DNA of 64,000 nt from Rotaria macrura. Lineage: Eukaryota > Rotifera > Eurotatoria > Philodinida > Philodinidae. The stretch covers positions 169,440 through 233,439 of the forward strand of contig OENT01000086.1 of NCBI GenBank assembly GCA_900239685.1. The letters run 5' to 3'. The position numbers and the translations under genes are program-made. Shown here in pieces: positions 35,354 through 47,400 of the stretch; positions within the stretch are counted from its first letter, which is position 1, and every line of letters starts with the position of its first letter. The notes beneath the pieces are model-generated. The model saw nothing but the letters and a program-made list of their open reading frames with translations, was not told the DNA's origin and did not search any database.

Positions 35354-35854
35354 TGTCGAATGTTATCGAAGATATTTGTATGAAATAAATTTCTATGATC
35401 GACAGATTCTACACAATAAAGTTAACCGAAATCTTTTTGGTGTTGCTATTGCGAAGGCGAATTCAAAAAATAATTTCTCTCCCTCTCTCTGCCATACAGA
35501 GAGAGAGAAAGAGAAAGAAAAAAGTTGTCCGTACAGATAACAGTGTGATAAGGTGTAGTATCTTCTATTCTGCAGTATCCCACTGTTTTTTTCTCCGATC
35601 GCTCGTTTAAAATGAAAGTTTCTTTTCTTGAATAGAAATCACATGAACATAAATATTAAAAACGAAAGAATATGTTGAGCTGTTTGACATATTGAGAATT
35701 TGTTGGTCTGCCTACTTTAATCAGTAGTCTAACATAAGATTTCATTAATCTCACGTTCTCTCACAGTGAACTTTATTTTTTAATGATAAAATTGTTTCGA
35801 AATCACTGAATTGCAAACAAACGGTTGTATTTAGACATCTTTTTAACACGTGAT

Positions 35855-36920
35855 TAGGGGTGCACCAATCCCAAGTCTAGTCAATTCCAATTCCAATTCT
35901 AGACTTGGGATTGACTGGTCTTGACCGGAATTGGAATTGGGATTGACTAAGATTGACAAGAATTGGGATTGGGATTGACTGGAATTGACAAGAATTGNNN
36001 NNNNNNNNNNNNNNNNNNNNNNNNNNNNNNNNNNNNNNNNNNNNNNNNNNNNNNNNNNNNNNNNNNNNNNNNNNNNNNNNNNNNNNNNNNNNNNNNNNNN
36101 NNNNNNNNNNNNNNNNNNNNNNNNNNNNNNNNNNNNNNNNNNNNNNNNNNNNNNNNNNNNNNNNNNNNNNNNNNNNNNNNNNNNNNNNNNNNNNNNNNNN
36201 NNNNNNNNNNNNNNNNNNNNNNNNNNNNNNNNNNNNNNNNNNNNNNNNNNNNNNNNNNNNNNNNNNNNNNNNNNNNNNNNNNNNNNNNNNNNNNNNNNNN
36301 NNNNNNNNNNNNNNNNNNNNNNNNNNNNNNNNNNNNNNNNNNNNNNNNNNNNNNNNNNNNNNNNNNNNNNNNNNNNNNNNNNNNNNNNNNNNNNNNNNNN
36401 NNNNNNNNNNNNNNNNNNNNNNNNNNNNNNNNNNNNNNNNNNNNGACCGATCTTTAGTGTCAAAGAATAGGAATCGGGGCATCCCTAGAAATCAGTTATT
36501 TTTCCTGGAAGCATCTTGTGCTGACAGTTAGGAGACTCGTTTTCCCCATTACTCCATTTCAGTTACCACTTACTTGGTTATGTAACGGTACCTTCCGACT
36601 TCTGATTCTAACTACAGACGCAATAACTGAAATCGAAGAACTGGGTTTGAGTGAAGCAGGATTCGACTTTCTAACAATTTCAAGTGAACTTCTTTTTCGA
36701 CTCCATGTCAATCCCAATTCCAGTCAATCCTTAGTCAGTTTCAGTCAATTCCAATCCCAATTCCTGTCAATTCCAGTCAATCCCAATCCCAATTCTTGTC
36801 AATTCCAGTCAATCCCAATCCCAATTCTTGTCAATCCTAGTCAATTCCAATTCCAATTCCGGTCAAGACCAGTCAATCCCAAGAATTGGGATTGACCAGA
36901 ATTGGAATTGGGCATCCCTA
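35855..36920. mobile_element. hAT-type repeat element, partly unsequenced, with 8-bp TSD
   Basis: The ends TAGGGGTGCACCAATCCC (left) and the complement of TAGGGATGCCCAATTCCAAT (right) are imperfect inverted repeats, flanked by a perfect 8-bp duplication CACGTGAT (35847–35854, 36921–36928). Both arms consist of many short units built from TTGGGATTGACTGGAATTGA-like words or their complement. A second end-like sequence (GGGGCATCCCTA) at 36476–36487 suggests nesting or recombination between related copies. The gap 35998–36444 lies inside, so the internal structure is unknown. Confidence 0.8.
35998..36444. other. assembly gap (447 N)
   Basis: Run of N within the tandem-like arm of the hAT element, probably a scaffold join in repetitive sequence. 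All open frames across it are artefacts. Confidence 0.99.
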
Positions 36921-36928
36921 CACGTGAT

Positions 36929-39925
36929 TGACAGAAATTTGAACTATTCCTATTGATTGCATTCATCCATTCTGTTCAAACAGAGAAAAAAATTAGCTAC
37001 AGTAAAGTTATACGATACAAATATAAATATGCACACAATTGAAAACAAAACGGCATGGGCAACTTGGAAGAGTAAAAGAGTGCATCCTACATCAATTTGT
37101 AACACGATCAGATCTGTCACGGTTTGTCATGATTACTATAGCAATCGACACCATAGTGACTTCAAAGTTTGAAACTTATTAAGAATTTAAAAATGATGAT
37201 CAACACTTGTAAAAACAAAAATATTGTTTTTTCAAAACTTTAAAATCGTTAAATAAGAACAATGAATGTAAATCACTACACTCATTTTAAATTTATTTAC
37301 TGGAATAGAATAAAACAACTGAATGACTATTTTCTTAACCTTGCTACAATGAGATAGTGTAAAACAGTGATGGTTAAATGAGGGAAGAATTTTACAATAT
37401 TTAAACCTGAGAGAATTCTGAAATAGAGGAAAAATCTGCATATTAATCAATGATTTACTAAATATTTTTACAAGAGATTTTCTAAGAAAAACTGTATCTT
37501 TGTTTTTAGACGCATAAAATTGAATTTACTTTTCTTTTGCATGAAATTGTTACATAGTTTTTTATTGCTGCAACTACAATGAAGCTTGTTGACTGTGAGT
37601 ACTATTCGATTCATGCCATTTTATACTTTGAATATTTGATTTCTTTAGAAAGTTAAAACGTAACGTATTTTAAGAGAACAGAGAAATCTTCCAGAGAATT
37701 TGCTTTCTAATAGAAACTCTCACATTAGAAGATTCAGTGTTTCTGCTTGTTCAATGTCACATCTTGATTATATTCAAAGACTTTGATTTGAATCGTGTGG
37801 GTATTTATTATATGCTTCATCTGAGACTCCATATTGACATCAATAGGTTATTCATCCAATCACATTCTTAAAAGAAGGAGCACGCAAATATGTTAATGAG
37901 GCAAAGCTGAAAGATTTATTTTTTGAATTCCAGGGTGTTTATTTAATAAAGGTAAATACTAATGATAATAAACTCATAAAAATCGATTATGTAATATTTA
38001 TGATCTTATTACACTGAGAGAATTTCTATGATTCGATTATTATCTGTAGAGGGTAAAAAATGATTCTTACAGTGAATTAAAATTACATTCAGTATTCCAA
38101 GTAGATTTTATGAACAAATCAAACCTCACTTAATCAGTTTTGCTTTGTAAATATGGCAATCGAATTTAGTATATTACGAAAAATTAACTTCGTAAGTAAC
38201 ACTGGTTGGTGTTACTTGTCACATCATTATTTGCACATGCTCATTAATTAACATAAAATACGTCCATAGGGACACGACGTGTCTCTACATCATCAATTTT
38301 ATACAAAAAAAAATGTGAAATACGAAAATACAAGTTTTATGAACATGATAAAATTTGTGAGTCAATCATTCCAGATGTCCCGTTGGAAACATAAAAATTA
38401 ATTAAACTTATGAAATTTCTACAAAAAACTATTAAACGATACTTACGATTGAAATATGAATGTTCAGCATGTCTATATTAGCTAAGATCATTCCGAAATG
38501 AATGTAGGGTATGGTACATTAACAACTTAGCCTTTGAATATTTGAGAATCGGGACATCAGAAGGATATGGATATCTATTACATCTTGTATCTACACTCTT
38601 CAGAAGCCAAGAGATTCTTGACTGTCATGCAATTGTAGAGTGGACCTGTAACTGGTCTCGTAAAGAATGTCATAATGGTGAGTATGCAGAAGTTGTTTTT
38701 TTAAGGTTTTTTCATCTTTATTTTTAAAAAAAAACCAGCGTGAAAGAGTATTTTGCAAACAATCCACAAAATACTCTCTACAGTCAAATTTTATTGTATT
38801 TTACCTGATCTGATTTATCAGTTGATTTTAATATCATGAGATATTTTCGAATATAGTATAGAATGATTGTTTAACATTACAGGTTACTGAAGATTCCGTT
38901 GTATTCCCTTACTATTTGTTACACATATTAAAGGAAAACAAATGAAAAGTTAGCAGAGTACAATCAGTATGCAGTTGTGTTTACCAAACAAATCTTGCAT
39001 GTCTGTCTGTTTAATTTAATAATAAAGGGATTATTTTCAAAAATATAGATAAAAAGTAGGTTTTTGAAGTATTCTAGCCATATCATTGAGTAACATATTA
39101 TAAGAAAAATAAACACGATTGATAACTTATGGAGTACAAACTCAATGACTGATGGAAAACTTTCGATCGAATTTGAAAAGCTGGTAACAATATTATGTTA
39201 ATCCTACCGTTTTGATCGGGCACCTGTAAGAAAAAACTCTTCTGATTACAATTTTACCTTAAAGAATACTTCAAGTTTGTTTTAAATTTTAAATTCTTTC
39301 TATTAACATCTTATTTAGTATACATCTCAAACTTTTGATGGTGAACTTCATGAATTATTATTCATTAGCGCTTTATTCATGGAAATAATAGAACGTTGGA
39401 AACTCGTGTAAAAATGAACTTATGCAACGCCCTAAAGACAAGAAGAAGTATTAAACGATAATAGATCTAACGAGAAAAATAATTCAACAATTAGAAGTCT
39501 CTTACAAATGATTGATATTGCTTGTTGGTATATCTCACTTAGTTTTCAATTATTTCAGTTCATAGAAATAAATGGTGTAAAAACTCCTGCAGTGATGTCA
39601 ATCTACTGTATTCTCTCTTCTTTTGTATTTTCATTTGATCGCAATTGAATTAGTCTTTTTATTTTAATTCAAATGACTAAATGCTCTATACGCATATTGA
39701 TCCAATCAAAGAAAAAACGAGAAGATCATGAGCATTTGTTAGTTTCAAAGAACAAAGAATGAGTGAAATTATGATTAGATGAAATATGTTTATATATACC
39801 ATAAGTGTTTGAAGTGTTTTGATAGTACATACAATAGAGTATACTTGATGTTACAAGCACATTCATTCGTTCTTATGTTTACATCACACAATGAGAATAC
39901 GACATTGCGAGAATAATAGACGGAT
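36929..39925. other. intergenic, no gene seen
   Basis: AT-rich spacer. One open stretch at about 38542–38680 ends at a donor-like GTGAGT and could be an isolated exon, but I recognise nothing in it and cannot connect it to other exons. Confidence 0.35.
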
Positions 39926-39933
39926 TTCTTCAT

Positions 39934-40202
39934 TAGGGGTGTCAGTTTCGGGTTCCGTTCCCGCGAACACGAACGCGACTGAGTTCGCGTTCGAGGGAAC
40001 CCGGGAACCCACCGCGTTCGCGTTCGAGGGAACCCGGGAACCAGCCGCGTTCGTGGAAACCCGGGAACTCATATTGACTTGCACTAAACTAGAATCAAAA
40101 TACATTGACATATGATTAGAAACTCAAAAACAGTTGGTTTGTCTATTTGAGTTGCGTTCGCGTTCGTGGGAACTCGGGCGAACGAGAACTGCGACACCCC
40201 TA
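39934..40202. mobile_element. 269-bp hAT-type MITE with perfect 8-bp TSD
   Basis: The termini TAGGGGTGTCAG and the complement of TAGGGGTGTCGC are inverted. The flanking duplication TTCTTCAT is perfect (39926–39933 and 40203–40210). Inside, GC-rich repeats of GCGTTCGCGTTCGAGGGAAC and CCCGGGAACC-type words flank a short AT-rich core. No coding capacity. Confidence 0.93.
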
Positions 40203-40210
40203 TTCTTCAT

Positions 40211-41458
40211 ACATCAATTCTCTTCTAGGGAGTAACATGGTCAGAGATTCAACATCGTTGAATGTGTCACCTCTCCTCTATTTTTAGCAAATTAATCACA
40301 TCTGTCATTGGTCATGGAATGGAAATATGAAGTTTCGCTGAAAGATATATTATTCGATGATTTATATTCTAGTTATTCAGCTCATTATGCAGAGTTGGAA
40401 CTTTTTTGGTGCTGGAATTCTATTAGTATGATGAATAAGAATAATCTGTAGTATTTTCATTAATACTTTTATGCTTTTCGCAATTGTCATTCATTTGTAC
40501 AAATGGATCCAATCAAGTTGGTGACAACAATTCATGTTGCAGCTGTTATGTATGTGTATTGAAAAGTTAAATGTCTGAGAAAAATCAAACTTGATAATGA
40601 AACTTCACCGGTATAACTCAACAATATACATTTGAATCAGAACTCTTGCAAACGGTGAACAAACGTGCCGCTTTTGCACACACTTATTTGAATAGACAAA
40701 AGTTCTTTCCACGTTAAGGGCATGGTAATTTTGCACATTCTAGAAATTATGCGAACTGGTTTGATGACTTCGGGATTGATTCATCATTGGTAGAACCAGT
40801 AGCTCATTTTTGAACAGGTGTAGTTTGTTTGACTGATCGCGTGGTGACTATGCTTACTCGTATTATTTACAGTGGCTCAATCAATTTAATAGTACAATCG
40901 AATTTAATTGTTCTTATATCGTACGATGAAACGGATCCATTGTACATTATTCTCTTGACTAAGTGTTTAGTCGGCCATGGTAGCCATTGGTGATGGAAAT
41001 TATGTTGTGTTAGTATTTGAAAATGCTGAACAGACTTTTGCTGATCGAATTTCTGTTAGAATCGTACCTTTATCAAGGATTGAGAAGGGGAAAGTAGTGT
41101 GATAACAACAAATGTAGATTATAGACTATATTACCATATAGCAAATGGATTAGGATACGAAACTTATTAGAATTAAAGATAATAAAAAAGCCTGCATGCG
41201 ATTTCTCACAAGTTGCTGATTTCATTGGTATGGTTCTCTAAAATATGCATGGTCTTTTGCTTGAGACAATAGGATAATGTAGAATTCTAAAAGTATTTAA
41301 GCAACACATGTTTCATTCATGCACTGTTAAATTGTACGCAACAACAAGATGAAAAAGTCAGTTTTATATCCTTCAAGCCACTATTGTTTTGCCATAAGAC
41401 GTATCTAAGCATTCATAACAAGAATTTCATTGTAATAAACTATAATTACGAAAATGTT
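40211..41458. other. 3' flank of the TRPM-like gene, no separate gene seen
   Basis: AT-rich DNA downstream of the channel gene's stop codon. Nothing else supportable. Confidence 0.4.
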
Positions 41459-44400
41459 TTATCGGCTTACATCGTTTCGAAGGTCTTTGATTACAGCTTT
41501 GAATTCATTACGTAGCTGACTAATGGCATCTGTATCGTTTCTGCTAATATTACTATCTGATGATTCAACATTATCTGTTGATCTCATTCGGTTTGCATTA
41601 GATTTTTGTGACGAATCTTCGTTCTCCGCTGGTATTCTAAAAAGTTAAAAAATGATATCATAGAATAAAAGAGATCAGTTTCTTTTTCTCTCGACTTTGT
41701 AATTTTGTTCAACGCTTCATGTTGAGCATAAGCATAAGTCGATGCACTTTCAAATTCTTGCCAAGCAAGTTCAAGTTCAGGTTGAACAGCAATTACTTCT
41801 AAAGTAGTCAAATAAAAAAGAAAAGAAAGATGCTGATTCAATATCTATTATCTTTAAAAACCTGACACTTCAGAGATCTGTTAATATATGCTACGCTTTG
41901 CGATGGTCAATAGAATGATGAGTCATTCTAACCGAACATGATTGGAGTCGAAATTCAGCATGATCGATTAAAGTTGTTGATGTTTTCAAAAATACGGGAC
42001 TCCGGATAGAGCTGATCGGATGCAACATATTTTCGACACTGACCGATTCAGGTCGTATTCGGTGAGTACTAGCAAGGTTTAAGTAAACAATACAACTCTC
42101 AGCAATCAAGATCACGTTTTATTAAAAGCTCATACGAAAGTATATGCTCGACATTATTCATTAAAGATCTGAAAAGTGATCAAGGTCATACAGGATTTTA
42201 ATATGACTTTGGTCGAATATTTCTCAGTGAGTCAAAAGGGAAAAAAATCTCGAGAGTTTTTTCCTACATGTTCACATGTCAGATTTAATCTTAGTAGAAA
42301 AATAGTGATAGAAAAACAATAAAATTCAGTAGGAATTCTGATCCCAGATGCGCAATTCCACTCAACTCTAGTCTGATTTTCGAAAAGTCCGCTTCATCTC
42401 CAACTCCATGCTGAACGTTTTTTTCGAAACTACACACAGAATCCGAATGAATCGTGTAAATTTTCATCAGAAAAAATTTAGTAGAATATCTTTTACATAT
42501 TGAATACGGTTATGATTAACTAATAACGAGTCACATCATTAATCTTTTTTCAAAATCTTTCTTTCTCTCTCTCTCTCTCTCTTGGCGGTTTAATCTTACT
42601 CATCCATGTATTTCTAAGTTGCACCATGAACACTATACGCATACATATATGTTGACACAATAGGCTTTCCTATTTTCGAAAGTCATACAGTACACACACA
42701 CACACACACACAGAAGTTGAGAAGGAATTCGAAAAGCTATCAATTCCAACTCCACCCTTAGATGATCACATTCAAGTCCAGTTCACTTCAATGCCACTCC
42801 AACCAATGAGTTAGAGTTGTCAATCTCTGATTCTGATACTAGGTATCTGTTTCACTTTCACTATCATCGTTGTTTGGTTTACTTTAATGTACTTCGTAAA
42901 CGTTGATAACCTTATTAATACGATTAGTTAGATCCTCCTTAGATGTATTATGAAGTCATTTATTTTCAGAATATTTTTTGAATCAAGTCTGCGCTTTAAA
43001 AGCATTACAGGTGCAGATGTAGCTGTTCTTGCTCTCTACATCCATAATCCATTATCCCTAGAAGTTGCTATTAAGTAAGAATTCTAAATGTTGGCAACTG
43101 TAATCATTAGATAATCTTTAAAATTGGTTTTAGTTTATTATTGACCGAAAATTCATTGTCATTCAGTTCTCTACTATCAACTGGCAAAGTTCCGTGCATT
43201 CAAATATTCAGCTTTATGACCAATCGTCCGTCATTCAGTTTAACCGACATTCATCTTTCTGGCAACAGATGATGAACAATAGAAGAAATAGAGAATCTAT
43301 TCTAGTTGAAATGATATTTTCTATAATAACTTACTAAATACACATTCTGATGGATTTACATAATTATAACGCACTCGAAGGTACCATTGATAAAATGTTT
43401 TCATCAAAGTAATAATATCAAATATCGTACTAAAGGGAATAAACAACGGCGGTCGATCGTAGTACTCTCGAACAACAGTATACTGTTGGAAATTCCAAAT
43501 ATCCGATTGAATTGTTTGAACATCTTGAAAACTCGTACTATGAATAATTAAATAAAAGGCATGTATCGATTCATGGAGACAACGATCATAATTCAAAAGT
43601 TTACTTAAACATAGCGATAAGTAAATTGACAAGAAGTATGTTAATTAAAAGCATATGAAAAGCAAGTAGAATATGTGCCGCAATGCCAGTACTCTGAGGA
43701 TTTGATTCTGAAAATTATCTGCATTCATTGGATGTTAAATTATTTTTACATTTTCTACCGTCTAAGTCATTCAATTCGTTCGAAATATTTGTATACAATA
43801 GATAATAAACAGGATACAGAACATAACGAAGAATATTATGAATACTGAATTGAAATGTACCATAAAAAGCCATCGATCGCGAAGCTACGCCATAAGCAGT
43901 CATAACAATAGCAATTAAAATAGCAAAAAAAGACAAATTTTTCAACTAGAATACGTAGAAAAAAAAACATTTCTTCTTTGAATTTCCTCATCAACACTTT
44001 TCATAAGTGAAATTCTTTTACCATTTTGCCAATTGAGACTAAATGTGGTCCAAGAAACGGAATGACAATAATGAATGAAAGAGATTCCATCCACCAAAGC
44101 CATAAATCATATCCCATAATGATTCTATTCGAAAATTTTCAATAATAATTAATCATTTCAAAAAGAAATATTTTACCTGGCTGCTTGAAGTGTTGCAGGC
44201 GATGCAACGGTTTGACATCTTAATATTAAGCCAACGTAGAATAATATGAATGAGACCATTCTTAATTGCTTGAAAAAGAATCTAAAATAATTATGAAATT
44301 TTCCCACAAATGTAAGACTATCTTGCTTGACAAACTAAAGAGAAAATCAAATGTAATGTTCTGGATTGAAAAGACTTTATTCATCTATTGCTTACGATGC

Positions 44401-47400
44401 GAACTTCTTCAATAAACATGCACGAAACAATTAAGATAACAAGAAATTCTGCTGCATCCATTGACATATGCTCAGTTTTGATCGAATCAAAATGAAATAG
44501 TAGAACATAACTGAACAAGAACAAAAATGTGATATATTGAATCTAAAAATAAGGATTGTATAATTAGAGAAACGATAGAAACAATTCAATAAAATCTACG
44601 TGATGATAAGTAAATTTAATATGCAACGATTGATGAAATTGCCAGATTTGATATAATTTCCGTTTGATTAGGCCATCGAAATGGTTAATAGCATATGGAT
44701 CACAATAGTTAATACCGTATGGTTGTAAACTAATTATATCGATAAGAGAAAGAACAAACTGTGAAAAACCAATGATCGATTCGTTCACTTACATCGGTTC
44801 ACTGGGAAGTACATCCTGTTTAGAAGAAAAATAATTAAAACGAATGTTTAAATACGCTATATAATTTACGATATTACTTGATCTACGGTGCGGAAACGTG
44901 CAGAAAATGGTGCTAATAAGCCTAAGGTCCATAAACCAATCAATTGTCCAATGTAATATCGTACGTGAAATTGATCACAATGTAACTTATCATACCAAAT
45001 ACTATTCTCTGCTTGTCGACAACAAGGATGGGAGGCAAATCGTCTAGCATTCGCATCATCAGATACCTACACAAGAGACAACAATTTTTTCAAAACTCAC
45101 ACTGCTCACTCGATTAAGACAGAGAAGATTCAATGCAATTATTGATTCTAATTACCGGAAAATTGTTTTATTACTATAACTAGATGGAAACTAAAATTTG
45201 TCAATACTTTTTTCATATTGACATATTCGAACGATTGCATACATTAAAATAAGCACTTAATCGAATACAATAGCTGTGTGCGCAAATAAGGAATATGTTC
45301 TACTATGAGATAAAATACATGCTTTCACTCTAAGTCGCTCCAGCTCCGTACATTTCACCCATTAAGAACAGTTTTGACAACGGAATTATGAAAGTCTGAT
45401 TAATTTAGGGCATGTTAAAATAAAAGAACGATCGTCAATTAGTACTTTTGTAAAAGTTTTAGAACGGCAAGACTCGAGAGTTTTAGCTTTCACAATTCGA
45501 GAATGAAGACTTTTGATCTGCAAAGTATACCGAATTTCGGTTGATCAACTTGGTAACGAATTAGAAGAATTTTTGGTATGAATTTTACGAAACGATACAC
45601 TGAAGTTATTTTCTTTTCATTTAAACTATCAATGAAAGTATCTGATTGAGCATAGTCTTCTCTAGGGATGCAACGGTGACGGTGAATCACCGGTTCACGG
45701 TTCTAACGGTAACCGCCCTTACCGGTAACCGCTCCGACCGGTAACCGTTAATACCAACTAATGCTGGCAAATACCGGTTTATTCAAGGGAGGTAACGGTG
45801 AAAATAACCGATCGTTGTCGTAACCGTCCTACCACCTTTCAACGACCTTATTTGGCTTATTTCGTCGTATATCGGCGGGATTAGGTGAATACCGACTAGT
45901 ATGAATGTATCCGAACTAGAACTGATTACTGGTTTGAACAGGTGATATATAATTCACTGTCATTATTGCATCCCTAGTTTATACCGGTTTAACGGTTACC
46001 GCTATCGTTGCATCCCTAGTCTTCTCTTCCAATCTACGAACGGCTCTCAGTCCTACCTAATAGCAGCGTAAGCAGAAAGTGTCTGATGGTCGAGGACCAT
46101 CGAAAAATACTATTTAAAAGGATCTTTACTCGTGCTCGATTGAAAATTTCAATTTTTCAGCTCTTAATTTTTCTGCCCTATACATGTTTCTAAATGTTCT
46201 CTTTTTATTATGAACGTTTCGATAATTCATATTGAGCTTCTAAGTTACAAAACAAAACGACTTAGAGCATTTTCTACGTGAAAGAAGTTAAAAATTTTTC
46301 CATTCTACCGAAATTTTTGCCGAATATAGTTGTTACAGAAGATTTTACAAAAATTTCCTCATTTCTAAAAAATATTGTATCTGCTCAAGCTAGAATATTA
46401 TTTACAGATACTGGAAACATTATCACGTGACTTCGTTTTTTGTTTAAAAAAAGATCGGAAGGCCGAATTTTAGCGAACCTGAAAAAACAAAATCTTTTGA
46501 AAAAACCATGCGTGTTTTAGTGTTCTTTCGTATTTTAACTTTTTAAGGGAGGTAACCAAAAAATTTAGGACTCTCAAAATGTTAACAACGTCTGCAAAAA
46601 TGTTTCAGTTCAAATTGGGGTGTTAAAAAAAGGGCCATTGTAGTCCTCGCGACTTAATTATTTCATAACAGAAAATGTCCCAGTACTTACGAACTGCAAC
46701 AACTTTTGCCATAATAACTATGAGTTCTATCAGTTCTGAAAATGTCAATTTTTTTTCGATGAAACACTCATTTAAAATGTCGGAATGATTCTTTTCAGAG
46801 ACAGCTAAAGTGTCTGAAGGACTGAAATGGATTTTTACAGCTGTCTCTATTGCTGATGATGAAAATAGTGATGGAGATTCAGAAGTTTCATTTATTGAAC
46901 AACACGTTATTTCCTCTGATTCTTTGATTTCGACAAACTCATCAATGATGGAAGAGAATCACCAAGACTCATGTTCGTGAAAAGGTGTTAGCCAGAAAAT
47001 GATTTCATTGTGAAAATGTCTGAACTTTTTATCATCGAGTTGCATTTAGCGAGAACTATGTCTTTTTCTTGAGAAAGTCACAAAAGAGTCTTTTTACATC
47101 ACTAGTGAAATTCACCTGTAAGAAAACAAATAATTTGTGAAATGATAGTGCATCAATCATTACTGTCACTGTAGACGATTCTTTTTTTCCGAGAAATAGT
47201 ATTTTATTTTCAATTTGTTCACTCAACGATGTCGAATCTAAGGAAGAAAAAGAGGAAGTACACATGCTTCGTAGAATGTTGCTCTTAACGTTCCAAAACA
47301 TAATTGCTTCTTTTAAAAACTGGCGATTGGCCACCCACCAACCATTCACTATCCTGATTACGCACTACTACCAAATTCCATTCGAAAGTTACAAGAGTTG

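Noticed and set aside
35843-36531. Several frames of 160–206 codons around the gap
   Set aside because: They consist mostly of N-encoded unknown residues inside a repetitive transposon.
38542-38727. Possible isolated exon ending at a GTGAGT donor
   Set aside because: No partner exons or recognisable protein similarity; one open stretch of this length is expected by chance.
41891-42115. 74-codon minus-strand frame in the last long TRPM intron
   Set aside because: Exons 19 and 20 join in frame without it and it does not resemble the TRPM C-terminal region.
42565-42712. CT and AC runs as possible regulatory sites
   Set aside because: Simple microsatellites in an intron; nothing else indicates regulation.
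44564-44788. Separate 74-aa gene on the minus strand
   Set aside because: It is TRPM exon 13 plus flanking intron sequence; the spliced frame explains it.
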